Notes: generated by a model from the letters alone, not told the origin. A DNA stretch of 17,034 nucleotides from Betaproteobacteria bacterium (GCA_009693435.1 SHXF01000091.1:1-17034), one strand, 5' to 3'; positions 1 to 7,878 are shown, counted from the first letter of the stretch. Made by a program: numbers and translations.

Positions 1-238
1 AACATTTTGGGTACGTACATTGCTCCCTGTTCGGTGATTGCGTTTCAGGCGGCCTGAGCGATGCGCTAGAATCGGGCGTATCGATCCTCAGCCTGAAAGC
101 CCCCCTCGAATGAGGCTGGCCACACGCAACATGCGGCGCGCGTATCTGGCCGCGGCACGCGCATCATTGGGCGGCGCTTGATTACAATAGCGAATCGTTC
201 GTTCCCGCCCGGAGAAATCAGACCATGAATGACAACCC
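1..238. other. Upstream region, no gene recognised
   Basis: I see no coding region I can defend here. Short minus-strand frames cross it and run into the next gene, but their translations are rich in Arg, Pro and Ala and look like antisense shadows. A TACAAT hexamer at 183-188 could be a -10 element for the oxidase gene, but I find no convincing -35 box at normal spacing. Confidence 0.4.
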
Positions 239-1426
239 ATGCAGGTAGCCAACGCAATCAACATCGCCGATCTCGCTTTGCTCGCGAAAGCGCGCCTGCC
301 GAAAGTCATTTTCGATTTCGTGGATGGTGGGGCCGAGGACGAGCGCACCCTGCGCGCCAACTGCACCGGGTTCGACCGCTACCGGCTGCGCCCGCGCGTG
401 TTGAGCGGCCACGCGAAGCGCGATTTGTCGATCACGCTGTTCGGCCAGAAACTGGCCGCGCCGTTCATGATAGGACCGACGGGATTGAACGGCATCCACT
501 GGACGGACGGCGACTTGCATCTGTCGCGCGCCGCGTCCAAGGCGGGCATCGGCTTCACGCTGTCGACTGCGTCCAACAATTCCATCGAACAGGTCGGCGC
601 CGATTCGGCCGGGGTGAAATTCTTTCAGCTTTATCCGTGGGGCGACCACAGCGTGACCGGCAGGCTCATCGATCGCGCCGCCGCGGCGGGTTACAAGGCG
701 ATGATGGTCACGGTCGATTCGCTGACCCCCGGCAAGCGCGAGCGCGACCTGCGCAACCACTTCGCCCACGAGGTGCACATCACGCCGCGCGTGGTGTGGG
801 ACGGGCTGACGCATCCGCGCTGGCTGGTCTCCACCTGGCTGGCGCGGGGCATGCCGCGCACCGAAAACGTGGCCGAGTTCGCGGCGCCGGGCGCAAACGC
901 GCACGCACTGGCCAAGTTCACCCGCTCGCAACGCAATCCGCATCTGGACTGGGAGGACATGGCCTGGGCGCGGGCGCGCTGGCCCGGGCCGTTTCTGATA
1001 AAGGGGATACTAACCGCCGAGGACGCGCTGATCGCCCGCCAGATGGGTGCCGATGGCGTAGTCGTGTCCAACCACGGCGGGCGCGCGCTCGACTGCGCGC
1101 CGGCGTCGATCGAGGCGCTGCCCGGGATAGCGGCCGCGGTCGGCGACAGCATGACGGTGCTGGTCGATGGCGGGTTCCGGCGCGGCTCGGATATCGTCAA
1201 GGCGCTGGCGCTGGGCGCAAAGGGCGTGCTGCTCGGCCGGGCGACGCTGTTCGGGCTCGCGGCCGGCGGCGAGCCGGGCGTGGCGCGCGCCATCGCCATC
1301 CTGCGCGACGAAGTGGACCGTGTGTTCGCGCTGATCGGTTGCGGCGCGGTCAGCGACGTGACCCCCGGGCATGTGGCAGCGGTCGAGGAATTTTTCAGGC
1401 ACGACGGGCTCGTTGCCGGGAATTGA
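239..1426 (+). CDS. FMN-dependent alpha-hydroxy-acid oxidase/dehydrogenase (LldD-like)
   Basis: Predicted 395-residue TIM-barrel flavoenzyme that oxidises a 2-hydroxy acid (lactate, mandelate or glycolate type) to the 2-oxo acid; the substrate cannot be read from sequence. The family signature appears as SNHGGRALD near residue 280, containing the His that acts as base and the Arg that binds the carboxylate. The FMN-phosphate part follows as LVDGGFRRGSDIVKAL and GVLLGRATLFG. Length matches the family (360-400). In most members the signature reads SNHGGRQLD; here Gln is replaced by Ala. ATG 239 is the first in-frame start, since an in-frame TGA lies at 230-232. The best ribosome site, GGAGA at 211-215, is 23 bases away and better placed for a seven-codon frame (225-248) whose TAG overlaps the start of this gene, so translation may be coupled. 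The family assignment is firm. Confidence 0.9.
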   Translation: MQVANAINIADLALLAKARLPKVIFDFVDGGAEDERTLRANCTGFDRYRLRPRVLSGHAKRDLSITLFGQKLAAPFMIGPTGLNGIHWTDGDLHLSRAASKAGIGFTLSTASNNSIEQVGADSAGVKFFQLYPWGDHSVTGRLIDRAAAAGYKAMMVTVDSLTPGKRERDLRNHFAHEVHITPRVVWDGLTHPRWLVSTWLARGMPRTENVAEFAAPGANAHALAKFTRSQRNPHLDWEDMAWARARWPGPFLIKGILTAEDALIARQMGADGVVVSNHGGRALDCAPASIEALPGIAAAVGDSMTVLVDGGFRRGSDIVKALALGAKGVLLGRATLFGLAAGGEPGVARAIAILRDEVDRVFALIGCGAVSDVTPGHVAAVEEFFRHDGLVAGN

Positions 1427-1433
1427 AGAAGAC

Positions 1434-1458
1434 GTTCGTCCTGAGCTTGTCGAAGGAC
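1434..1458. repeat. Single copy of dispersed GAGCYTGTCGA inverted repeat
   Basis: Stem CGTCCT / AGGACG encloses the 11-base centre GAGCTTGTCGA. This is the same centre found, in either orientation, in the arrays at 7642-7777 and 9126-10109. It lies 8 bases after the oxidase stop codon. There is no T-run after it, so it is not a canonical intrinsic terminator. Confidence 0.75.
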
Positions 1459-1578
1459 GTGAGCATCAGCCTGAACGATGCCGATCATCCGGAAAAGACC
1501 GACAATATCGCCAACGCCGGATTTCGCGAGCTGGATTTCTGCGAAGGCGATCGCATTCATTGAAGAAAAGGTCTGAAT

Positions 1579-1956
1579 ATGTCACTGCGTAAAATGTGGG
1601 TTGCCGCAGCATTCGCATGCAGCCTTCCCGCCCAGTCGGCAGTCATCGACGGCAATGGCCTGCGCGACGAACTGCTGTTCGCGCGGGAAAGCGAGAAAGC
1701 TGCACTGGACCAGGTCTCGTACCGGTCCGGCCGCATCAACGGCTACTTCATCGGCGTGCACGACGCGCTTGAAGGATTGGGGCTGTTCTGCCCGCCGCCG
1801 ACCGAAGGCATTCCTGCCATGAGCGCCGTGGTGTTCAAGTACATCGAGGCCAATCCCGCGCGTCTGACCCAGCCCGCGAATGTGGTGATCGTCGAGGCGT
1901 TGAAGGCGGCGTTTCCCTGCAAGACCGGCAGGGCGGGCAAGGCGGGGCTCAAGTAG
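1579..1956 (+). CDS. Exported Rap1a/Tai-family protein (T6SS immunity-like)
   Basis: 125 residues. An N-terminal signal peptide (charged MSLRK, hydrophobic stretch, likely cleavage after the AQSA near residue 20) directs it to the periplasm. The mature part has the pattern of the Rap1a/Tai immunity family: DGNGL at the start, a helix with GYFIGVHDALEG, then FCPPP, KYIEANPARL and a final EALKAAFPC. The two Cys in FCPPP and FPC are a family hallmark. Characterised members bind and block peptidoglycan amidase effectors (Tae4/Ssp1 type) delivered by type VI secretion. No amidase or secretion gene is in the window, so this is an orphan here and could have another role. AAAGG at 1566-1570 serves as ribosome site. 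It faces the next gene convergently, 34 bases apart. Confidence 0.8.
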   Translation: MSLRKMWVAAAFACSLPAQSAVIDGNGLRDELLFARESEKAALDQVSYRSGRINGYFIGVHDALEGLGLFCPPPTEGIPAMSAVVFKYIEANPARLTQPANVVIVEALKAAFPCKTGRAGKAGLK

Positions 1957-1990
1957 GCGACTGCGGCTGGCAACGGACCGCTTTCGCGGC

Positions 1991-3202
1991 CTACTTCATC
2001 GGGCACTTGTCGGCAAATTCGTCCGCGGAATTTTCGGCGATGGTGCCGATCTGCTTGAGATAAAGGCTGCCGTCGGGCCGCGCCGACACCTCGGTGACGT
2101 AGGTGTTTTCTATCGGCTGGTGATTGCGGTTGAACTTGAAGGGCCCGCGCACGCTCTGGTAATTCGCCCTGCGCAGCGCCGCGCGAAACGCGTCCTGGTT
2201 CCTGATGTCGCCCTTCACTTCCCGTACCGCGGCATCCAGCAGCATCATCGCGTCGTAGGCGAGTCCGGCAAAGCTCGCCGGATCGCGGCCATAGCGCGCG
2301 CGGAACTCCTGCACGAACTTCCTGTTGGGCGCGTTATCCAGATCGGCAAAGTAATTCGCGCTGATGATGATGCCGAGGGCGGCCTTGCCCTGCGCCTGGA
2401 ACACCAGCGGCTCGGACAGACCGACGTTGGAAAACAGCGGGATCTTGCCCGCCAATCCGGCCTGCGTCCACTGGCGCACGAATGCGATGCCCGCCCCGCC
2501 CGGATAGAAGGCGAACACGCCGTCGGCCCCCGAGGCGCGCACCTTCGCGATGTCCGAGGCGAAATCCACCTGCGCGATCGGCGTGAGCACGTGTCCCACC
2601 ACCTCGCCCGTGTAGCCGGCGCGCGCGGCGTTGGTGTGCTCGTGGCCGGCCTCGAAATCCATGCCGAGCAGATAGAGCTTCTTCACGCCTTTCTGGAACA
2701 TGAAGGGGCCGATGCCGCTGGTCAGCTGGGTGTTCTGGAACGAGGCATTGAAGTAGTACGGGCTGCACTGCGCGCCCGCCACCTGCGCCGGGCCGCCGTT
2801 CATTCCGACGAAAAAGACCTTGGCGTCGGTGATGGGCTTGATCGCGGCGATGATTTCATTGGACGCCGTGAGTCCGGTCAGCAGGTCGACCTTGTCCTTG
2901 TCGATCAGCTTCGAGAGTTCCTGGACAGTTCCGCTGGCGGTCGCTTTCGAGTCGCCAATGACGACTTCGACCGGTACGCCGCCCAGCTTGCCGCCGAGGT
3001 GGTCCATCGCTACGTCGAAGCCGCGCTTCTGTTCGGCGGCCACCACGGTGTGGGGGCCGCTGACCGCGACGACGAATCCGAGCTTGATCTTTGCCTGCGC
3101 CTGCGCTGTCGCCGGGCCCAGTACCAGACCCAGAAATAAAGCCTGGCCCAGAATCCGGCGCAGGGCGCGTCTGGCAAGCGGTGCAGTAGTTGCTTTCATC
3201 AT
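1991..3202 (-). CDS. LivK-like ABC transporter substrate-binding protein
   Basis: About 403 residues, a type I periplasmic-binding-fold receptor of the branched-chain amino acid/amide class (Peripla_BP_6). A basic N-terminus with two Arg pairs and a hydrophobic core ends in ATAQAQA near residue 37, a likely signal-peptidase I site. After it come KIKLGFVVAVSGPHTVV and QKRGFDVAMDHLGG, typical of the first lobe. FAGLAYDAMMLLDAAV and a final NTYVTEVSARPDGSLYLKQ are typical of the C-terminal lobe. In Burkholderiales, relatives often bind aromatic or carboxylic acids rather than amino acids. No LivHMGF permease or ATPase genes are adjacent, so it is an orphan in this window. Two ATG codons are adjacent; GGGGGA at 3205-3210 is better spaced for the second (3199), so the protein may be one residue shorter. 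Confidence 0.9.
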   Translation of the reverse strand: MMKATTAPLARRALRRILGQALFLGLVLGPATAQAQAKIKLGFVVAVSGPHTVVAAEQKRGFDVAMDHLGGKLGGVPVEVVIGDSKATASGTVQELSKLIDKDKVDLLTGLTASNEIIAAIKPITDAKVFFVGMNGGPAQVAGAQCSPYYFNASFQNTQLTSGIGPFMFQKGVKKLYLLGMDFEAGHEHTNAARAGYTGEVVGHVLTPIAQVDFASDIAKVRASGADGVFAFYPGGAGIAFVRQWTQAGLAGKIPLFSNVGLSEPLVFQAQGKAALGIIISANYFADLDNAPNRKFVQEFRARYGRDPASFAGLAYDAMMLLDAAVREVKGDIRNQDAFRAALRRANYQSVRGPFKFNRNHQPIENTYVTEVSARPDGSLYLKQIGTIAENSADEFADKCPMK

Positions 3203-3548
3203 CTTCCCCCGGTATTTAACAAGATGGCATGCATGGGTCGCACCGGTCGAGTTTCCACCGCACCAGGCTGGCGCGCAGGCCCGTTACCCGCTGCAGGAGG
3301 CGCAAGATAGCACACACACACAACCAGTTGCAGCAGACGGCGCGATGCAGGCGTCTGGCGGCCCTACTGCTGCATACATTTCTTCTCCCCGTGTTATGCG
3401 GCGGAATCCTGCCATAGCAGGGCGCAATTTGCGCATGGCACATGATGCAATGTCGATGCAGTGTCGAGCGACTGTCTTAGCGCTCATAGTCCGCACCGGG
3501 TTACCAGGCCTTGGGCTTTTATGCGATGCTCGCGTATTCGAATACGCC
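3203..3548. other. Divergent intergenic region
   Basis: This is 346 bases between a minus-strand and a plus-strand gene, so it should contain both promoters. I see a short (CA)6 run at 3311-3322 and a perfect palindrome at its right end (listed separately). Short open frames cross it, but none has a ribosome site or a recognisable product. I cannot assign -35/-10 elements with confidence. Confidence 0.5.
3532..3547. promoter_or_regulatory. 16-bp perfect palindrome abutting the start codon of the FAH-family gene
   Basis: GCGTATTCGAATACGC is its own reverse complement over all 16 bases and ends one base before ATG 3549. Its position in the leader fits an operator for a dimeric repressor that would also block translation initiation or a start-proximal promoter. 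The role is inferred; the symmetry is seen directly. Confidence 0.45.
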
Positions 3549-4355
3549 ATGCGCATGGAGCAGAAATTGATCTGGTGCCGCTATGAATTGAACGGTGCCG
3601 TCTCGTACGGGCTGGTCGAGGGGGACACCGTGGTGGCCGTCGAAGGCAGCCCCTTCGGCGCGTATCGCGTCACCGCCGGTCGCCATCCGCTCGCCTCCGT
3701 GAAACTGCTGGTGCCGGTGATTCCCGGCACGTTCTACGCGGCCGGCGCAAATTATGCGGGCCATATCGCCGGCATGGTGGAGCGCGGGCTGGTGAAGCCG
3801 GATTTCTGGCCGCCCAAGCCGGACATTGCCTACCGTGCCAACAACGCGCTGCTCGCGCACGGGGAGAACATCGTCAAGCCGCGTGACGCAGGCGAACTGA
3901 TCCAGTACGAGGCGGAACTGGTTGCGGTGATCGGGATGAAGACGCGGAACGCGAGCAGGGACGAGGCGCGCGACGCGATTTTCGGCTGGACCATAGGCAA
4001 CGACCTCACCGAGCGCAACTGGGGCACCCACGACCGCACCAACTGGCGTTCCAAGAATGCCGACACTTTCAAGCCGATGGGCCCCTGGATCGTCACCGGC
4101 CTGGATCCTGCGGACATGACCACCATGGTGCGCCTGAACGGCCGCGAGGTGGAGCGCTTCGCCACCGGCAACATGATCTTCGATGCCGCCACCTTCATTT
4201 CCGCCGTGTCGCGCTACATCACCCTGTATCCGGGGGACGTGATGTGGCTGGGCACCGATGGCTATCCGCAGAACATGGCGCCGGGGGACGAACTGGAGAT
4301 CGAGATCACGGGCATCGGCGTGCTGCGCAATCGCCTGGTCGCCGAAGCGGATTGA
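3549..4355 (+). CDS. Fumarylacetoacetate hydrolase (FAH) family protein
   Basis: 268 residues. The family cleaves or hydrates beta-keto and 2-oxo acids in aromatic catabolism (fumarylpyruvate, 2-oxohept-3-ene-dioate, acylpyruvates) using a divalent metal. The expected ligands are visible: E121 and E123 in QYEAELVAVIG and D152 in GWTIGNDLTERNW. The lid/active-site stretch with Lys in FKPMGPWIVTG and the final PGDELEIEITGIGVLRN are also present, so the catalytic domain is complete. The open frame extends far upstream, but the family homology starts at about MEQKLIWCRYELNG. The real start is therefore ATG 3549 or ATG 3555. Neither has a good ribosome site; the 16-bp palindrome occupies the place where one would be. 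The exact substrate is unknown. It converges with the Bug receptor gene, 60 bases apart. Confidence 0.88.
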   Translation: MRMEQKLIWCRYELNGAVSYGLVEGDTVVAVEGSPFGAYRVTAGRHPLASVKLLVPVIPGTFYAAGANYAGHIAGMVERGLVKPDFWPPKPDIAYRANNALLAHGENIVKPRDAGELIQYEAELVAVIGMKTRNASRDEARDAIFGWTIGNDLTERNWGTHDRTNWRSKNADTFKPMGPWIVTGLDPADMTTMVRLNGREVERFATGNMIFDAATFISAVSRYITLYPGDVMWLGTDGYPQNMAPGDELEIEITGIGVLRNRLVAEAD

Positions 4356-4415
4356 CGGCGTTCGCGTGGAAGGACCTGAGCGGCCGGAAATGCGCGTGTC
4401 AACCGGCAGGGGCGA

Positions 4416-5393
4416 TCAGTCGAGTTTGGCCCCGGAAATTTTCACTTTTCTTTCCACGCGCTCGCGGTCGGCACGCAGGAACTCGGCGAATTCTTCCGGC
4501 GTGTTGCCGATCGGGTCCAGTCCCACGCCGATGATGTAGCGCTCCGCGAAATCCGCATCCTTCATCACGCGCACAAAATCGCCGGCGAGCCGGTTGATGG
4601 CGCTCTGCGGCGTCCCGGAGGGCACGACGATGCCGAACCACGCGCCAGACTGGAAATCCTGGAATCCCGATTCGGCGAACGTCGGCACCTGCGGCAGTAG
4701 TCTGGAGCGGCGCGCCCCCGCGATGGCCAGGGCCTTGAGCTTGCCCGAGCGGATGTGGGGTAGTGGCGCGCTGATACTGGCGAACATGATCTCCACCTGG
4801 CCTCCCATCATGTCGGTGATGGCCGGCGCCACGCCCTTGTAGGGCACGTGGGTCAGGTCGATGGCGGCGATGCGCTTGAACAGTTCCATCGACAGGTGCG
4901 GCGGACTGCCGTTGCCGAAGGACGCGTAGTTGAGCCCGCCCGGTTTCGATCTGGCCAGCGCGACGAATTCCTGCACCGTGTTCGCAGGCAGTGTGGCAGA
5001 GGCGACCAGGATCTCGGTGGTGCTCACGAGTGCTGTGACCGGCGCGAAATCCTTTTGCGTATCGAAGGGCAGGCGGCTGTAGAGGAAAGGCAGCGCGGAC
5101 TGCGTGGTGTCGGAGGTGAGCAACAGGGTGTAGCCGTCCGGCGCCGCCCTGGCCACCAGTTCGGCGGCGATGATGGTGTTACCCCCGGTGCGATTGTCGA
5201 TGACGACCGGCTGGGACCACAGTTCTCCCAGGCGCTGCCCAAAGGCGCGCGCCAGGGTGTCGGTCAGCCCGCCCGCCGGCTGGGGGACCACGATGCGTAC
5301 TGCCTTTGAAGGGAATGGTTGGGTGAACGCAGCCGGCGCTGCCGCGAACAGGACCGCGAACATCAAGTATGCGACGACTCGTGCTGCGCCCAT
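4416..5393 (-). CDS. Bug/TctC-family periplasmic substrate-binding protein
   Basis: 325 residues. It is the extracytoplasmic receptor of a tripartite tricarboxylate transporter type system. The signal peptide (hydrophobic YLMFAVLFAAAPAAF) ends near residue 24, followed by the family opening QPFPSKAVRIVVPQPAGG and the loop IDNRTGGNTIIAAELVARA. Later come DGYTLLL, the HVPYKG ligand-loop motif, LKALAI, PTFAESG and a final PIGNTPEEFAEFLRAD, all in family order. Length matches the family (about 320). GGGGA at 5399-5403 is well spaced from the ATG. TctA/TctB membrane genes are absent, as is common for this expanded receptor family. The ligand is probably a carboxylic acid but cannot be named. Confidence 0.93.
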   Translation of the reverse strand: MGAARVVAYLMFAVLFAAAPAAFTQPFPSKAVRIVVPQPAGGLTDTLARAFGQRLGELWSQPVVIDNRTGGNTIIAAELVARAAPDGYTLLLTSDTTQSALPFLYSRLPFDTQKDFAPVTALVSTTEILVASATLPANTVQEFVALARSKPGGLNYASFGNGSPPHLSMELFKRIAAIDLTHVPYKGVAPAITDMMGGQVEIMFASISAPLPHIRSGKLKALAIAGARRSRLLPQVPTFAESGFQDFQSGAWFGIVVPSGTPQSAINRLAGDFVRVMKDADFAERYIIGVGLDPIGNTPEEFAEFLRADRERVERKVKISGAKLD

Positions 5394-5574
5394 GGAATCC
5401 CCGTATGGTTATGCTCTGTGGGCAAATAGTAGCAGCGGCGGACGGTTGCACGAGGCGAAGAAACGCACCGGCATGTGCCCGGCGCGGCTGGGCTTCATTG
5501 GTGGGCGCGCAGGAATGCACTATATTCCGTGTGGTACGCGCTGCAGGCGCGACCCAGACAAGAAGAATGGTGCG

Positions 5575-5823
5575 ATGAAATTCGGCATTTTCTCCAACGG
5601 TTTGCGCACGCAGAAGATCGCCGCCGACAGCTACGGCACCCTGCTCATCGTGATGGGCAAGGACTGGGGCACGGCCAAGAGCCGCGCCCGGTCGATGAAA
5701 CTTTTCATGGAGGAAGTGGCGCCGCGGCTCGCGAGGCTGGATGCCAATCGGGCGAAGCAGCCGACAGGCGCTGCGCCCCCAGTCAATCCCGGCAGCGCGA
5801 CCTTGACGGCAGCGGCGTATTGA
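5575..5823 (+). pseudogene. Internally deleted luciferase-like (LLM) flavin monooxygenase
   Basis: 82 codons, open and in frame. The first 20 residues, MKFGIFSNGLRTQKIAADSY, match the conserved N-terminus of LLM-class flavin-dependent oxidoreductases. From about residue 20 the sequence jumps to what looks like the family C-terminus: GTLLIVMGKDWGT, then SRARSMKLFMEEVAPRLARL. Family members are about 350-380 residues, so roughly 270 residues, including the flavin and substrate sites of the barrel, would be missing. The join is in frame near 5634. A functional oxidoreductase is not possible at this length; whether the short peptide is made is unknown. The intact LLM gene at 10973 is a different family member. 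The N-terminal match is firm; the C-terminal match rests on recall of family sequences. Confidence 0.65.
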
Positions 5824-5876
5824 ACTGGTTCGGAGCAGACACGCAGGATCAACAGGAGGATCAAGGGGAGAAGCGC

Positions 5877-6374
5877 ATGGCAGATGACGAGGGCGTGGAG
5901 GCAGGCGGCGAGGTGATCTGGGGCGGGACGGAGATCGCACGGCGCAACATGGCGTGTTTCCAGAAGCACGCCGCTGCGGAACGGATCTGCGACCTGGATG
6001 GCACCATGGATACGGTCACGCGCAACGCGCCGTTCCAGATCGTTCATGGCACCGGCCTCGTGGTGCGCGGCTGGGATGAAGTGCGCGCGTTCTACAAGGA
6101 GCGCTTCGGCACCTTCACCGGCCGCGTGCTGTTCCCGCATCGGGTTATCGCCACCGACAAGTACTGCGTGATCGAGGGCTGGTTCAAGGGCAGCCCCAAG
6201 GGCATGTTCTTCGGCGCCATGTCGCACGGCAAGCCGCTGTTCCTGCCGATGTGCGTCTGGGTCTATTTCGAAGACGAACTGCTGAAGGGTGAGGCGGTCT
6301 ATCTGGATGGCGCGGAACTGCAGCGCCAGATCCGCGAGGGCGCGACGGGAGATCCGGCCACGCCGTTGGTCTGA
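5877..6374 (+). CDS. SnoaL/NTF2-like fold protein
   Basis: 165 residues, a soluble alpha+beta protein resembling SnoaL-like or nuclear-transport-factor-2-like domains. An N-terminal helix (AEVIWGGT-like start, ARRNMACFQKH) is followed by a region around VVRGWDEVRAFYKERFGTF, the usual 'G.e.ir.fy...f' helix. Strands then follow with VIEGWFKGS and a closing VYFEDELLKGEAVYLDG. Some family members are isomerases, dehydratases or cyclases and others only bind ligands, so I cannot name a reaction. ATG 5877 is chosen because GGGGAG at 5865-5870 is ideally spaced and an AGGAGG lies just before it; the open frame itself extends much further upstream without support. It is the second of a run of plus-strand genes. 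Confidence 0.75.
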   Translation: MADDEGVEAGGEVIWGGTEIARRNMACFQKHAAAERICDLDGTMDTVTRNAPFQIVHGTGLVVRGWDEVRAFYKERFGTFTGRVLFPHRVIATDKYCVIEGWFKGSPKGMFFGAMSHGKPLFLPMCVWVYFEDELLKGEAVYLDGAELQRQIREGATGDPATPLV

Positions 6375-6561
6375 TTCGACTGCCCGCGCGGGGCGGCTTC
6401 AAATCCAACCGGGCGGAACTGGCCGGGGTGGCCTGAGCGGCATTGACAATGCGTATGAATTCTCAGGATTTATTTGGCAAAGTAGCCTGAGTACGGTATT
6501 CCGCGGGCAGTTGTATTATTAATTATGAAATAATCATTAGCGCAACTAGGAGGATAACGTC

Positions 6562-7608
6562 ATGCACCATGAGCTTCTGCAGCGGATTCCGAGCAGGCTG
6601 GTTTCGACGTTCGCACGTACTTTTGGCGCACGCGTGCGGTGCGGTAGCGCAAGGGTGCTGTGCGGCGGCGCACTGGCGCTGTGCATCGTCTCCGCTGCGA
6701 TGGCGCAGGATGCGTTTCCGTCGAAACCGGTGCGACTGTTCATATTCGGCGCGGCCGGCGGACCACTCGACATCCTCGCCCGCGCCTTCGCGGACAAGCT
6801 GGTGCCGAAATGGGGTCAGCCGATCATCATCGATGCCAAGCCGGGCGCGGGCGGCATCATCGTCGCCGACTACGTGGCGAAGCAGCCCGGAGACGGCTAC
6901 ACCCTGCTCATGACCCTGCCGCTCACTCACGTGAACAATCCTATCCTCTTCGTCAAACTGCCCTACGACCCGGTGCGCGACTTCGAGCCGGTGACGCAAC
7001 TGGGCACAGGCGGGCCGGTGCTGATCGCCCCGGCGAACGTGCCCTACAACACGCTGAAGGAATTCATCGTCTGGGCGAAGGCGAGGCCGCGCGTCACCTA
7101 CGGTTCCTGGGGCATCGGTTCGGGCGCCCATTTGTTCGGCGAAACGCTGAAGCGCAACGCCGGCCTGCCCCTGGATCACGTGCCCTACAAGAACGAGGCG
7201 CCGATGCACCTTGACATGCTGGGCGGCCAGCTCGACATGGGCTGGGCCAATCCCGGCACGGCGCGCCGGCTCGTAGCCGGGAGCAAGATCAAGATCCTCG
7301 CGATCGCCGGGGTGAGCCGGATCGGCGTGCTGCCGGATGTGCCCACCTTTGCCGACGCGGGGCTGAAGGGCTTCGACCTCGATGCCTGGGTCGGCATTTA
7401 TGCATCCAAGGGCACGCCCAAGGCGATCGTCGAGAAGATTTCCGCGGATTTTCGCGAGACCATGAAAGCACCCGACCTGCGCACCCGCATGCTCGACATG
7501 GGCTTCGAGCCGCTGGGCAACACTCCGGAGGAGTTCGCCGCGAACTACGCCAGGGATTTTCCGAAGTGGGTGGAGGTGATACGGTCGGCGGGGGTGACTG
7601 CGCAGTAG
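6562..7608 (+). CDS. Bug/TctC-family periplasmic substrate-binding protein
   Basis: 348 residues, the second Bug receptor in the window. A perfect AGGAGG at 6548-6553 sets the start at ATG 6562, giving an unusually long signal peptide that ends near AMA at residue 48. The mature protein opens with QDAFPSKPVRLFIFGAAGG. It continues through KPGAGGIIVADYVA, DGYTLLM, the HVPYKNEAP loop, MLGGQLDMGW, LAIAGVSR, PTFADAG and the final PLGNTPEEFAANYARDF. These are the standard family landmarks in order. A ligand Asp/Asn cannot be assigned. It follows the SnoaL-like gene after 187 bases of relatively AT-rich DNA and probably has its own promoter. No TctAB genes are adjacent. Confidence 0.92.
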   Translation: MHHELLQRIPSRLVSTFARTFGARVRCGSARVLCGGALALCIVSAAMAQDAFPSKPVRLFIFGAAGGPLDILARAFADKLVPKWGQPIIIDAKPGAGGIIVADYVAKQPGDGYTLLMTLPLTHVNNPILFVKLPYDPVRDFEPVTQLGTGGPVLIAPANVPYNTLKEFIVWAKARPRVTYGSWGIGSGAHLFGETLKRNAGLPLDHVPYKNEAPMHLDMLGGQLDMGWANPGTARRLVAGSKIKILAIAGVSRIGVLPDVPTFADAGLKGFDLDAWVGIYASKGTPKAIVEKISADFRETMKAPDLRTRMLDMGFEPLGNTPEEFAANYARDFPKWVEVIRSAGVTAQ

Positions 7609-7620
7609 TGTCGCAGTCAC
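7594..7620 (+). terminator. Perfect 9-bp hairpin with the stop codon in its loop
   Basis: GTGACTGCG at 7594-7602 pairs perfectly with CGCAGTCAC at 7612-7620 around a 9-base loop that contains the TAG stop of the upstream receptor gene. No T-run follows, so it is not a classic intrinsic terminator; it could protect the 3' end of the mRNA or help Rho-dependent ending. Confidence 0.4.
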
Positions 7621-7641
7621 TCGAACGCCTTCGTAGCGAAC

Positions 7642-7777
7642 CCGTTGTCCTTCGACAGGCTCAGGACGAACGAAACGCGAGACAGGCTCGGGACGATTGG
7701 ACAGATGACAAGCGCCGGATGAACGGAATGGACTTGTCACTATCGTGAATCCGTTCGGGCTGAGCCTGTCGAAGCCC
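7642..7777. repeat. Two dispersed inverted repeats in the 7609-7878 intergenic region
   Basis: A copy in the TCGACAGGCTC orientation lies at about 7642-7674 with stem GTCCT/AGGAC. A copy in the opposite orientation (GAGCCTGTCGA) lies at 7751-7777 with stem GGGCT/AGCCC. A decayed third copy (TTCGACAGACTC) is near 7785-7797. The rest of this 270-base gap shows no gene. The stem of the 7751 copy differs from the others on both sides at once, so pairing is preserved. Confidence 0.7.
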
Positions 7778-7878
7778 AGGCGTACTTCGACAGACTCGGG
7801 ACGCATGGAACGGATGAGAAGCTGGGGACGCACGGAATGCACTTGCCGAACATCAGGGAAAACTCAACAGGAGCAGGC

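Noticed and set aside
2120..3139. A 339-codon plus-strand open frame opposite the LivK-like gene.
   Set aside because: Antisense shadow of a clear substrate-binding protein with a signal peptide and ribosome site.
3311..3322. (CA)6 dinucleotide run that could allow slippage-based phase variation.
   Set aside because: It is short and lies in the middle of an intergenic region, far from either start codon; nothing else supports a switch.
6443..6475. A perfect TTGACA at 6443-6448 upstream of the second Bug receptor suggested a sigma-70 promoter.
   Set aside because: No acceptable -10 hexamer occurs 15-19 bases downstream; GGATTT and GATTTA are poor matches.
6523..7842. A 439-codon open frame on the minus strand.
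   Set aside because: It lies antisense to a certain Bug receptor gene, is rich in Arg/His/Gly/Gln as expected for a shadow in GC-rich DNA, and shows no recognisable motif.
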